Positions 13,641 through 23,453 of a stretch of DNA of 64,000 nucleotides are shown in pieces; position 1 is the first letter of the stretch; each line of letters opens with the position of its first letter. Under the pieces are notes generated by a model. It did not search any database, was not told the origin of the DNA, and saw only the letters and a list, made by a program, of their open reading frames with translations. The position numbers and the translations under genes were made by a program. This stretch comes from Rebecca billardiae RCC1528 (lineage: Eukaryota; Haptophyta). The DNA is taken from positions 1 to 64,000 of the forward strand of contig OZ251238.1 of NCBI GenBank assembly GCA_965240325.2. The letters run 5' to 3'.

Positions 13641-15002
13641 AGTCTGAGGCGTTCACTGTGCTGACTCGCCAACCTGCCTGACAGCGTCGCTATGGTGCAG
13701 CTGCAGCCCTCTGCTGGCTCAGCACAGTCCACTACGAGCGATGGCACAGTGATGACCTCATCAGCTTATCCGCGCCAGCGGCTGGCAAGCCTCGTCTCTG
13801 CTCGCCGCCACGCCGGCCCTGACAGAGCCCAACGGCCGGGCCGGCGGCCGTCAGCTGGTGCCATCGTCATCGCTGGCGTGCTGCCAGGATTCCGATCCGA
13901 CGCCTGCGTTGCACTATATATATACGACGTGGCGGCACAGACTCCAGCTCGCGCGCGCTCGGCGCGGCGCGCGCGGTTTCCGCTCACTACGTGCACCAGG
14001 GGCAGGTAGGGCGAAGAATGAGATGGGGGGTCGGGGCGGGGGCAGCTTTGATCAGGGCGAGGCGCTGGGACGGCTGTGGCGCTCCACGTCCGCAGCTCCC
14101 TGGCGTGCACTTCACGTCGGGCTGTACTCCTCACTCAGCACTCGGCTGTCTCTGCAGCAGCAGCCATGATGCAGTAGCAGCACACGGCGGGCGCCGCCGC
14201 GCGCGCCGAGCGCTCCGCTCGAGCGCGGCGCGGTCGCGGCCGCGTTGGTGCAGCGGGAGCGCGCGCGACTGGACGCGGGCTCACGCGTCCCAAAGTGCAA
14301 GAGCAGTGCCATCGAGGCAGCAGTGATGCGCTGCTCTGGGCAGCCCCTCGCCGCACGCGGGGATGCCCTCGCGGCTGGGGCCTGGAGCCAGTTCAACCAC
14401 CAGCTCGGCAGTCCGCGTACCGGATCGCCCGCGTACAGAAGCAGTGGCGTGCTGCGCCACACATAGCGCAAGGGCTTCCGCCAGTGCAGAAAGGCAGAAG
14501 CCGCAGAAGCCAGCAGCAGTCGCAGTGTGTCGCCGGGACACTTGCAGGCCGTGCGCGGCGACGGAGGCTTCACATGGCGGCGGTGGGCGCGGGCGCTGGC
14601 GATGGCTACTGACTAGACGATGCGAACGATGCAGCCAAGGCTCGCCTATAGACGCCCATCATCGCTGATGACTCCCCGCCCACATAACCGCCCGGCGGGC
14701 TCATCGGTGGCCGGTCGGACGACGAGTGAGACGGGGGGCGGGGGCGGGGTAGCCCATGGGCTGGTGCGAGGCGTTGGGGCGGAGGCGCGGCTGCAGCTGG
14801 GCCTGGTGCGAAGCGCCGGGGCGGCTGCGCGCAGCACTGCCGCATGTGTGTGGCTCCCGGCGGGTGGCAGCCACGTCCATCGCCGCGTTGCGAGTCCGGC
14901 CGGTGGGACGTCCGCGCGATCCTGATTCCTCCATCTCCCGCGCTTTTAATCATCAGGTCTCGGATTCGGTTGGGCTTCGTCCCGCGCCGGAGGGAACGAA
15001 CC
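13641..15002. other. Intergenic stretch between satellite and first gene
   Basis: No convincing gene is visible. Open frames here (for example minus 14112-14573) have no recognisable domain, are biased by composition, and overlap each other. A short TA run, TATATATATA, lies at 13915-13924. The last 60 bases before the first gene are probably its 5' leader and promoter, and the start context GAACCATGG is strong. Confidence 0.6.
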
Positions 15003-16653
15003 ATGGAGGGCGTCGACGAGCCGCAGCAGGAGCTGGCGACGCTGCGCCCGTACATCAAGGGCAGCCCGCAGCTGCCGCGCCACCCGGCGGCGCTGTCGAA
15101 GCAGGGCCGCCGCGCGAGCTTCGTCGACCCGGCCACGCGCAACCCCGGGCGCAAGGTGGGCATCCCGCTCGCGACGGTCGCCATCTTTGCGCTCTCGTGC
15201 GACGCGCTGCTCATCAAGCTCGCGGGCGAGGCGGGCGCGTCGACGGCGGTGGTGATCATCGTCAAGTACGGCGCGACGACCTGTGTGACCGGCTGCATCG
15301 TCGTCGGCATGTACGTCGTCGACCGCGTGCGCCCGCTGTCCAGCGGGCTGCTGCTCGACGCGCCCACGCCGCGCGGCCGCTGGTTCATGGCGTACGCCGC
15401 GGTGCTCGGCACGATCGAGGGGCTGTGCTACACGCTCGGCTTCGCGTACACGACGAGCGCCAACGTGCTCGCCTTCGCCGCCCTCGCGCCCATGTGGAGC
15501 GCGCTCTTCACCTGGGTCTACCTCTCGATCGTCGTGCCGATGCGCACGCGCGTCGCCGTCAGCGTCGCGCTGCTCGGCAGCGGCGTCGTGGCGTACGGCG
15601 TGCGCAACGAGTTCGGCGCGGACGGCAGCTTCGACTCGGTCTTCGGCATCATCTGCGCCATCGCCGCCGGCGTCGTCGGCGCGGCCAACTTCACCGTGTA
15701 CCAGGTGCGCGCGCGCGCGCGCGCGGCCGCCGCCGCCGCCGCCGCCGCGCGCTCACGGCGCGCGCCTCGCGCCGCGCGCTCGCGCGCCGCAGGCCGCGTC
15801 GATCACGGCGCCGACCGCGCCGATGATGCTCGCCGAGCTCGCGGGCGGCCTGCTGTCGTTCGCGGTCGGCTGGGCGTTCCTGCTCAACCTGCACCCGCCG
15901 GGCGCGCCGCTGATGCCCGCCGACCCGCTCGGCCTGGTGTACCTCTGCCTGAGCGGCAGCTCGGCCGTCTTTGACGCGATGATGGTGGCCGCGTCGCTGC
16001 TCGTCTCGGGCACCGAGCTCGCGCTGGTCTGCCAGGTCGAGGCGTTCCTCAGCCCGATGCTCACCTTCCTCGTGCTCGCCGAGGTGCCCTCGCTCTTCAC
16101 GATGGCGGGCGGGCTGCTGATCATCAGCGTGGTCGGCGTGAACGAGGTGGCGGCGGTGGCGTACCCGGACGAGCGCATCGCGCAGCGCATCCACGCGCTC
16201 ACGATGGTCGGGCTGCGCGAGTACGTCGACCCGACCATACAGCTCGAGCCGCTCTCGTCGATGGGCTCGCTGCCCAAGCTGCCGCACGTCTCGCTCACGA
16301 CGATGCGCTCGCTGCCGCACGTGCGCGGCCGGCACAGCCGCGTCTCCGACCTGTCGAGCGTGGGCGGGGCGGACGACAAGCCGCGCGCCGAGGGGCAGCC
16401 CACCTCTGTCGGCGCGGGCAGCTCGCGCAGCACGACGGCGTGGCTGCAGGCGCTCTCGCCACCGCGCACGCCCGCCAAGCGCGCGCCGACGACGCCCGGC
16501 GCGGAAGCCGCCGCCGGCGACGCCGAGCAGGCGCACTCGACCCAGCTGCCCGCGCAGGTGACGGCCGCGTTGGCGTCGCCGCGGCGCATGCCTGCCGACG
16601 CTGACGATGCCGCCGACGCTGCGGCCGCGCCCGTCAGCAGCGATACGCGCTAG
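15003..16653 (+). CDS. DMT-superfamily (EamA/SLC35G-like) membrane transporter, two exons
   Basis: Spliced model: exon 1 15003-15704, exon 2 15793-16653, 520 residues. The 88-nt intron (15705-15792) is GT-AG, phase 0, and consists mostly of GCGC and GCC repeats. Ten hydrophobic segments in two sets of five match the duplicated EamA fold: five or six in exon 1 (from VGIPLATVAIFAL to IICAIAAGVVGAANF) and the rest in exon 2 (from MLAELAGGLLSFAVGWAF to MAGGLLIISVVGVNEV). Family members move sugars, nucleotides, amino acids or drugs across plastid, Golgi or plasma membranes; the substrate cannot be read here. About 110 residues after the last helix are low-complexity and probably cytosolic. The ATG was chosen for its ACCATGG context. 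It is convergent with the sulfatase gene. Confidence 0.85.
15705..15792 (+). other. Intron of the DMT transporter gene
   Basis: GTGCGCGCGC at the donor and CGCGCGCCGCAG at the acceptor. The flanking frames differ by one base, so splicing is required to join the two transporter halves. Confidence 0.85.
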
Positions 16654-17019
16654 CGCAGTACTGTCTGATGACTGTCTCATCAGCGCTGGTGGCATTCAGC
16701 AGTCGCGTCATCGTCGCGATGATTCCGGTTGACCAGCATCATCAGCGCAGTCGTAACTATGCATCAACGCCATATTAGTCGTATATATGTCGTATATATA
16801 TATATATATATCGATATGACGAGGGCGGTACGAATAATAAGCTTGCTTGCATGTATTGCATCAGTATACAGTCAGAGTCGTCGCACCGCGAGTAGCAGTG
16901 AGTAGTGAGCAGCGCCGCGCGCTGCCCCCTGCTGCTGGCGCATATCAGCAGCACTCGAGTGACCGCCTCGCGCCGCGCGGCTCGCTCGTCGGGCGGGCGT
17001 CGGCGCGCGCGCCTGCCGC
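16654..17019. other. Convergent intergenic region with TA microsatellite
   Basis: Lies between the 3' ends of the transporter and sulfatase genes. It contains CAGTACTG just after the stop (16656-16663) and a (TA)n run at about 16793-16810 followed by TCGATATGACG. No gene seen. Confidence 0.6.
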
Positions 17020-19182
17020 TCACCGCCCCCTCCGGCCCGCCGCCGCGGGCCGCGCGGGCCACTCAAACGCCGGCGCGTCGCGCCACGGCCGCACGCCGTA
17101 CGCGGGCAAGGCCGCCCACGGCCGCACGGGGCTCGCGCCGCCGCGCCGGCCCGCGCACGGCCGGTGCTCGCAGCCCGCGGGCTGGAAGGTGTCGAGCGGC
17201 GAGGCGCGCTGCAGCTCGTCGAGGCGCGTGCGCGCGCGCAGCTGCTGCGCGAGCACCTCGCACATCGCCGCGCCCACCGCGGGGCGCGCCAGCGCCCAGT
17301 CGTTCGCCTCGGGGTCGGCGGCGGCCTCGGCGCGCGCCGCACCCGCGCCGCCGCCGCCGCCGCCGCCGTCCGCCGCGCCGCCGGCGGGCTGCGGCGGCTG
17401 CAGCTCGAAGAGCGCGACGGGCGCGTCGGCCGCGCGCGCGCCGAGCGCCGCGCCGAGCGCCTCCTGCAGCAGCGCGACCACGCGCGCGCCGCCGAGCTCG
17501 CGGCACGTCGGCGGCGGCGCGAGGTGCGCGGCGGCGGCGGCGGCGCCGCTGCCGTTGGCCGCGCGCGGCGCGGGCGCGCGCGCGACGCGCGCGTCCGCCG
17601 CGCTCAGGTTGAGCGCCATGCGCACGCGGCGCTCGGCGGGGGCGCGGGGCGGCGCGCCCGGCGCGGCGGGCTGCGGCGCGAGCACCACGCCCGCGCCCGC
17701 CGGCGCGCTCGGCACGCGCGGCGCGGAGAGGCTGGGCGCGTGCGTGGCGAGCAGCAGCTTCCAGCGGCGCGTGCGCACGGCCACGCGCACACTCACGGCC
17801 AAAGCCGCGGCGCGCGCCGCCTCGGCGCCGCGCGGCCGCGCGGGGCGGCGCGCCGGGTGGCGCGCGAGCTGCTTGGCCGGCGCGGCGGGCGCGAGCTGCG
17901 CGTCGAGCAGCAGCCCCTGCCGCTCGCGCGCGCGCAGCGCGGCCGAGGGCGTGGCGGTGGCGAGCGCCGCCCACAGCGGCGCGCCGTCCGTCTGCGCCGG
18001 CAGCAGCGGCGCGCGCGCCAGCCGCAGAAACGTGGGCGCCCAGTCGACGGCGTGGAGCAGCGCGGCGCAGGCGGGCGCGGCGGGGCCGCCGCGCGCGCCG
18101 CCGCGGCGCCACGCGCGCTCGCCCGCCCAGACGAACGCGCGCGCGCGCACGCCGCCCTCGAAGGCGTCGGCCTTGCCGCCGCGCAGCGGCCAGTTGCGCG
18201 CGCCGTTGTAGTCGGCAGAGCCGCCGGCCGACGGCGGCCGCCCGCCGTTGTCCGAGGTGACGAGCACGACGGCGTCGCGCGCGAGGCCCGTGTCGTGCAG
18301 CGCGCGCATCAGCGCGCCGAACGCCAGGTCCACCTGCGCCAGCGCGCCGCCGTACGCCGCGCGCGTCGGGTCGGCCGCCTGCAGCCGCGCGGCGCCGTCC
18401 GCGCCGCCGGGGTGCGCCGCGCGCCTCGCGTCGTGCGGCGACTCGACGGCCGAGTGCAGCGCGCCGAAGGCGAGGACGAGGAAGAGCGGCGCGGCGGTGG
18501 CGTTGGGCGCGGCCTGGCGCACGATCCGCGCCGCCTCCTCGCCGAACAGCTCGGTGTGGTACGCGCCGTCCGCGTCCGCGTCCGCCGCGCAGGTCGGGCC
18601 GCACGCGGGGCCGCTCGCGTTCACGTACGGCCGGCCCCCGCCCGTGTACGCGTGCCAGCCGTTGTAGAAGCCGAAGAAGCGCTCGAAGCCGCGGAAGGTG
18701 GGCGTCTGCGCCGGCGCGGCGTGGCCCAGGTGCCACTTGCCCACCAGCGCCGTGCGGTACCCCGCGTCGCGCAGCCGCTCGGCGAGCGTGGGCGTGTCCG
18801 CGCGCAGCCCGCGCTCGTCCGCGTTGCGCAGGAACGTGCACAGGCCGTGGTGGTGGCAGTAGCGGCCGGTGAGCAGCGCGGCGCGCGAGGGCGTGCACAG
18901 CGGGTGCACGTAGTGCGCGTCCAGCCGCACGCCCGCGCCCGCGTACCGGTCGAGGTTGGGCGTGCGGAACGCGCCGGGCTGCGCGCCAAAGCCGACGTCG
19001 CTCCAGCCGAGGTCGTCCACCAGCACCATCAGCAGGTGCGGACGGCCCGAGAGCGACGCGCCGGCGAGCGCGGTGCGGCGCAGGTCGCCCAGCCCGTGGT
19101 GCGACGGCCGCGGCGCCGCGGGCGCCGCGCCCCAGCCCGCGCACAGCGCGAGCAGCAGCGCGCGCCGCGCCGCGCCGCCCAT
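17020..19182 (-). CDS. Type I arylsulfatase (ARSB/I/J-like), secreted
   Basis: An intronless 720-residue protein starting at the ATG at 19182, which is followed by a hydrophobic signal peptide (residues 6-22, RRALLLALCAGWGAA). The sulfatase hallmarks are in order. The metal-binding VDDLGWSD lies at about 55-62. The formylglycine motif CTPSR, with Cys96, is followed by AALLTGRY. KWHLGH is at about 149-154, TSDNGG at about 309-314, and NWPLRGGK with FEGGVRARAF at about 330-350. The pairing of LVTSDNGG with NWPLRGGK is typical of the ARSB/I/J group, which hydrolyses sulfate esters on polysaccharides. The C-terminal part keeps RRWKLLLATH and a late LFEL but is padded with Ala, Arg and Pro, which makes the protein longer than animal ARSB (about 530). 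A role in remodelling or scavenging sulfated polysaccharide is inferred. It is head-to-head with the next gene, 112 bp apart. Confidence 0.88.
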   Translation of the reverse strand: MGGAARRALLLALCAGWGAAPAAPRPSHHGLGDLRRTALAGASLSGRPHLLMVLVDDLGWSDVGFGAQPGAFRTPNLDRYAGAGVRLDAHYVHPLCTPSRAALLTGRYCHHHGLCTFLRNADERGLRADTPTLAERLRDAGYRTALVGKWHLGHAAPAQTPTFRGFERFFGFYNGWHAYTGGGRPYVNASGPACGPTCAADADADGAYHTELFGEEAARIVRQAAPNATAAPLFLVLAFGALHSAVESPHDARRAAHPGGADGAARLQAADPTRAAYGGALAQVDLAFGALMRALHDTGLARDAVVLVTSDNGGRPPSAGGSADYNGARNWPLRGGKADAFEGGVRARAFVWAGERAWRRGGARGGPAAPACAALLHAVDWAPTFLRLARAPLLPAQTDGAPLWAALATATPSAALRARERQGLLLDAQLAPAAPAKQLARHPARRPARPRGAEAARAAALAVSVRVAVRTRRWKLLLATHAPSLSAPRVPSAPAGAGVVLAPQPAAPGAPPRAPAERRVRMALNLSAADARVARAPAPRAANGSGAAAAAAHLAPPPTCRELGGARVVALLQEALGAALGARAADAPVALFELQPPQPAGGAADGGGGGGGAGAARAEAAADPEANDWALARPAVGAAMCEVLAQQLRARTRLDELQRASPLDTFQPAGCEHRPCAGRRGGASPVRPWAALPAYGVRPWRDAPAFEWPARPAAAGRRGR

Positions 19183-19294
19183 CCCAGTGTGGGGCCGCCG
19201 AGGGCGCTCGCGAGGTGGGCGCCGGTCGCTCCGGGAGTTGAGAGGCTGGAGCAGACGAGCAGTCCGGCGCCTTTCTGGCCGAGGCAACCTCTTC
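19183..19294. promoter_or_regulatory. Shared divergent promoter region (inferred)
   Basis: Only 112 bp separate the start codons of the sulfatase (minus) and the EreA/ChaN-like gene (plus), so the promoters and leaders of both must lie here or overlap the genes. No TATA box is visible. Inferred from layout only. Confidence 0.4.
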
Positions 19295-20407
19295 ATGACG
19301 CACGCCATGGCGGCGGACGCGCCGGTCATCCGGCCGCTGCCGCACGAGACGGAGGACGGCAGCGACGACGAGGAGGGCGGCGGCGGCGCGCTGCTGGGCG
19401 AGCCGCGCATCCTCACCGCCGCCGCCGCGCTCGCGCTCGCCGCGCTGGTGCGGCGCGCGGCGGGCGCGCCGCTCGACGAGCTCGCGGCCGCGTGCGGCGC
19501 GGTCGGCGCGGGCGCGGCCGCGCTCTCGCTCGCCGGGCTCGCGCTGCGCGGCCGCCGCGCCGCGCGGCCGGCCGCCGCGCCGCGCGTGTACTTTGTGCGC
19601 GACGACCACACCAGCACCGCCGAGCAGCGCCGCCTCGAGGCCGACGTCTCGCGCGGCGCGTTTGCGCGTGGCGTGCTGTGGGTCGAGTTTGTGTACGAGC
19701 AGCAGCTCTCCGCGCTGCGCGAGGCGTGGGGCGGCGCGCGCGCGGAGGAGGGCGGCGCGGCGGAGGCGGCGGAGGCGGCGCTGCGCGAGCTCGAGGCCGG
19801 GCTGGCGCACGACGGCTGGGGCGCCGAGTACAACCGCGCGGTCGTGCGGCTGCTGCGCGCGGCGCACGCGCACGGCATGGGCGTGCGCGCGCTCGACGAC
19901 GAGGCGTGGTCGCTCGGGGCGTTCGAGGCGCGCCACGGCAAGTTCCGCGGCGGGCTCAAGTACCTGCGCAACCGCGCGTCGCCGCAGGACGACGGCGAGG
20001 CCGCCTCCTCGCGCTGGGCGCGCAAGGTGCTCGCCGGGCTCGCTGCCGACGGCGCGGCGCGCGGCCCGGTGGTGGTGGTGGGCGGCGCGGAGCACGGCAC
20101 GCCGATGGCGCGCATCCTCGCCGCCCACGGCGTGCGCGTCGACTTCCTGTACGAGCCGGCGGAGGCGGTGCACTCGAGCGCGGCGGAGAAGCTGCACGCC
20201 GCGCTCGAGCGCACGCAGTCGGAGCGCAGCCTGCACGACACGGACGACGACGACGACCACGGCGCGGTGCGCGCGCTCATCGCCGCGCTCCGGCAGCGCT
20301 GCCGCGAGGCGAGCGCGCACACCCGCGCGCACCGCGAGCACACCGCACACCCGCGCGCGCCCGACGGCGGCGCACCCGCCGCGGCCGCGGCGCCGGGCGG
20401 GGCGTGA
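19295..20407 (+). CDS. Membrane-anchored protein with EreA/ChaN (Tiki-superfamily)-like domain
   Basis: An intronless 370-residue protein. The first ATG is at 19295, with another in frame at 19307. An acidic N-terminus (EDGSDDEEGG) is followed by two hydrophobic stretches at about 39-55 and 63-84, suggesting a membrane anchor. Residues 97-290 follow the pattern of the erythromycin-esterase/ChaN/TraB-Tiki fold: VYFVRDDH (His105) after the first strand, WVEF (Glu131) after the second, a helical insert, then VVVVGGAEHG (His267) before ARILAAHGVRVDFL. Families with this fold include hydrolases, haem-uptake proteins and metalloproteases, so the activity is unknown. The assignment rests on the spacing of His, Glu and GxxH and is a by-eye match. 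The tail has a DDDDDH run and is rich in Ala and Arg. Confidence 0.5.
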   Translation: MTHAMAADAPVIRPLPHETEDGSDDEEGGGGALLGEPRILTAAAALALAALVRRAAGAPLDELAAACGAVGAGAAALSLAGLALRGRRAARPAAAPRVYFVRDDHTSTAEQRRLEADVSRGAFARGVLWVEFVYEQQLSALREAWGGARAEEGGAAEAAEAALRELEAGLAHDGWGAEYNRAVVRLLRAAHAHGMGVRALDDEAWSLGAFEARHGKFRGGLKYLRNRASPQDDGEAASSRWARKVLAGLAADGAARGPVVVVGGAEHGTPMARILAAHGVRVDFLYEPAEAVHSSAAEKLHAALERTQSERSLHDTDDDDDHGAVRALIAALRQRCREASAHTRAHREHTAHPRAPDGGAPAAAAAPGGA

Positions 20408-21692
20408 CGCGTCGCGGCGGCGGCCGCCGTGGTCGCCTGGCCGCCGTGGCGGCGTAGCAGCAGCACTGCAGTAGTTACTACTGAGTCGCCTAGGGTACTC
20501 CGTACTGTACGGTCCGCGCGACGACCGGACGGACCGAGGCTTCGCAGTTCGCAGCCGCGACGACCGATGAGTAGTGCGCGCTGACATAATGTATCATGCG
20601 GCTGCTGTACTGACGAGCAGATTGCCCGCTGCGAGCAGTCATCATGCCGCGCCAGCAGTCGTATACTCATGCGGCAGCCCCGGGCCGCCCGGCCGCCCAC
20701 TGCGGAGTGCGTGCATCGTGGGCCGCGCCCGCCGCGCCACTCGCTGTCTCGGCCGCGTCGTCCGCGCTGCTCGCGGGAGCGGGCCAGCGGCGCGGCAATA
20801 CTGCAGTAAGCGTCGCCGCGGCCCTACTGTGAGTACTGACATGATGACGACGATATACTGATGCTTATACATACTCGGCTTCCGCGCACTCACGCATCGG
20901 CATGCAGCACCGCAACGCGCCGGGCGCGAGTCCGAGCCCGCGCAGGCTCGACCGTCCGAGTGACCGCCACTGTCCGACGCGGACCGCGTGGCAGCGGCCA
21001 GCGGCCGTGCCAATAAGGCCGGCGACGAGACCGAGTGCGGCTGAGCCCTGCTTACATATATATATATACTACTACTACGCGGAGGAGCGCAGCTGGTTGT
21101 CCGTGCGGCTGCTCGGCGCCAAGCGTGGCCCGTCGGCTGGGTTTGGTAGTCGGGCGGCGGTCCGGTCGGCGGTCGGGCAGGGCGAGGTGCGCCGTGCGGT
21201 CGGGCGGGAAAGCGGACGGCTGCTGGGCGAAACTCGCTCCTGTTCGCCAAAGCCGGTCACTGCCCGTCAACTCCCGGCGCGCGCTCACTTTTCTGCGGTC
21301 CGCGCCAAAAGCGAGCTGCCACACGCTCGGAACGCTGTCCGGGGGCGCGCTGCGAGCTCCGAGCTCCGAGCCCGTCCGGGCGGGGGTGCGGTCGGAGGGG
21401 CGCTGGAGGAGGGTATCGGGCGGCGGCGAAGCGGCGCCGGCAGTCATAACGCGATAACCGCCGCAGACTGCCAAACCCGCCACTCCCGTCGCGTCGGCCA
21501 TCGCCCCTATACTAATAATGATGGCGGGGCCGCGGGGCCGGACTCGACGCGGCCGCGGCCGCGCAGGCGGACACAGCGCCGCGCGTGATCACAGATCTGA
21601 GATCAGCGCCGCCGGCAGCGCGGCGCAGCAGGCCGCCGGCCTCATTATTAATATATGCGGCGGCCTGCGGCCGCCGAGCAGTGGTGGCGGCC
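20408..21692. other. Intergenic region between convergent genes
   Basis: No gene is supported. Small inverted repeats lie just after the upstream gene: CAGTAG-TTA-CTACTG at 20469-20483 and CCGTAC-T-GTACGG at 20500-20512, either of which could mark a 3' end. An AT run (ATATATATATATAC) lies at about 21056-21068. Open frames on both strands here have no recognisable domain. Confidence 0.5.
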
Positions 21693-23176
21693 TCAGAGCT
21701 TGCTCGGCGGCGCGGTCGGCGCGTCGGGGCGGCCGCTGGCGAGCAGCTGCTCTGCGGAGGGCAGCGCGCTGCACGCCTCGAAGCGGATGCCCGCTGCGCT
21801 CAGCCGCTCGAGCAGCACACTGCCGAGCGCGCTCGCCGGCGTGAGCACGCCGCCCGCGCGCGGCAGCCGCGCGCGGCACTCGGGCAGCGCGAGGCACAGC
21901 GCCGCCTCCGCGACCATCTTGGCCGTCTCGTCGTACCCGGGGTCGCCGCCGCGCACCGCGCTCACGACGGCTGTCCCGTCCTCCGCGGTCGCTCTGAGCG
22001 CGAAGTGGAACCACGAGGCTGTGCGCAGCTGCTCCGAGGGGCCCTCGCCCGGCCGAGGCAGCTTGCCGCGCTCGATCAGCGCCTCGCGCTTCGCGATCGG
22101 CGCGGGGGGCGCGGCGAGGCTGCGCGCCACCGCCTCGTCCCTCGCCACCGCCACCTCCGAGTAGCAGAAGGCGCGCCCAAACAGCGGAGGCTCCGCCACC
22201 TCGCACGGCGCGCCCGCGGAGCCGCGGCACAGCGGCGCGCCCGGCGCGCGCAGCAGCTCGGCCGAGCGCCTGCGAGCAGCGCGCGCGGCGCGGCGCGGGC
22301 GCGGCGCGCGCGGGGGGGGGCGCGTTTCGGCGGCGGTGCGGCGCGCGCGCCCCGTGCTCGGCTTGCGCTGGGCGCGCGCGCCCCCCACCTGACGACGCGC
22401 GTGTTGATGGGCGCCATCATGAAGGGCGCCACCCAGCCCCCCAGCACAGAGTCGTGCGACGCGCGCTCGCACTCGAGCTCGCGCTCGCGCGGCGCGTCCG
22501 CGCCGTCGAGCGGCCGGCCGCCGAGGAGGTAGTGGTCCGCGCGCTGCGCGGCCACCTCCTCGCCCAGCCGGTCCATCAGCAGCCCCGTCGCCATCGTGCC
22601 GCCCGAGAGGCGGCCGTGCATGCTCACGTAGCAGCGCACGTCTGCGCACGCCGAGGCGGTGCGCGTGCGCAGCAGCAGCGCGGCGTGGAGCGTGCCCAGG
22701 TCGGAGGGGACGGAGTCGAAGCCGCACGCCGGCACGATGTGCACGCCCTTCTCGCGCGCCGCCGCGTCGTACGCGTCGAGCAGCAGCCGCATCCACGGCG
22801 TCTCTCCGGCGATGTCGACGTAGTCCGCGCCCAGCCGCACGCACGCGTCCACGACCGGGCGGCCGTGCGCCCAGAACGGGCCGGCGGTGGAGAGCAGGAC
22901 GCGCGTCTCGCCCACGATCCGGTCGACCGACTCCTGCTCGCGCGCGTCCCCCACCAGGATCGCCGGCTCGGACGCGCCCGCCGGCAGCGGGCCGGCGCGC
23001 GCGCGCGCCCACGCGCGCACCTCCTCCGCGCGCCCGCGGTCGCGCGCGGCGATCGCCCAGCGGAGGGTCGGGTGCTCGCGCTGCACCGCGCGGCAGATGT
23101 ACTCGACGACCAGCCGGCCCGTGAACCCGGCGCCGCCCCACACCACGATGTCGAAGAGGCGGCCGTGGCGGCTCAT
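21693..23176 (-). CDS. Saccharopine-dehydrogenase-like oxidoreductase (SCCPDH family), two exons
   Basis: Spliced model: exon 1 23176-22389, exon 2 22269-21693, 454 residues, close to the usual 410-430. The 119-nt intron (22388-22270) is GT-AG and phase 2; it rebuilds an Arg codon (AG|G). An N-terminal Rossmann fold is seen in WGGAGFTGRLVVEYI, followed by LLSTAGPFWAHG, VDACVRLGADYVDIAGE and ACGFDSVPSDLG, all typical of SCCPDH and of bacterial trans-acting enoyl reductases. The C-terminal exon has GGDPGYDETAKMVAEAALCL and RAGGVLTPASALG, the family's closing block. The protein probably binds NAD(P) and may act at lipid droplets or in lipid metabolism; no substrate can be assigned. The start (MSRHGRLFDIVVWGG) places the dinucleotide fold right at the N-terminus as in homologues. 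Confidence 0.87.
22270..22388 (-). other. Intron of the SCCPDH-like gene
   Basis: Donor CAG|GTGGGG and acceptor GCTGCTCGCAG|GCG on the minus strand. The interior is GC-only simple sequence including a run of C/G at 22310-22320. It joins two different frames, so it is needed. Confidence 0.8.
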
Positions 23177-23453
23177 GCCCGCAGACCGCGCTGCCGCTGC
23201 GTGATGCCGTCGTCGCCGCCTTTCCTTGCGTCCGGCCGGTGCGCGCGAATTGGTCCGGCCGATCGGCAAAAGGCGGACTACGAAAAGCAGGCCGCGAACG
23301 CTGTGATGAGACCCCACGATGGCGACCGGTCGCGGCCGCTTGACTACTCGCGTCGGACTCCGGTCGAACGGCGATGATCATACGGACGTCTGGAGCGATG
23401 GCATGCACATCAGCTCCACACGCGTGCTGTCCACAGCCCACACGCACGGCTCG

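Noticed and set aside
13692-14668. Several 70-150 codon frames between satellite and first gene
   Set aside because: No family resemblance, mutually overlapping, unlikely codon choice. No RNA gene motif was seen either, although structured RNA cannot be excluded by eye.
17063-20587. Arg/Ala-rich open frames of over 1,000 codons overlapping the sulfatase and EreA/ChaN-like genes
   Set aside because: Shadow frames caused by high GC. The catalytic motifs lie in the other frames, and these shadows carry none.
17020-20700. Extending the sulfatase N-terminus far upstream to give 1,226 residues
   Set aside because: The first ATG just before the signal peptide is at 19182. The extension would run antisense through the whole divergent gene and has no conserved sequence.
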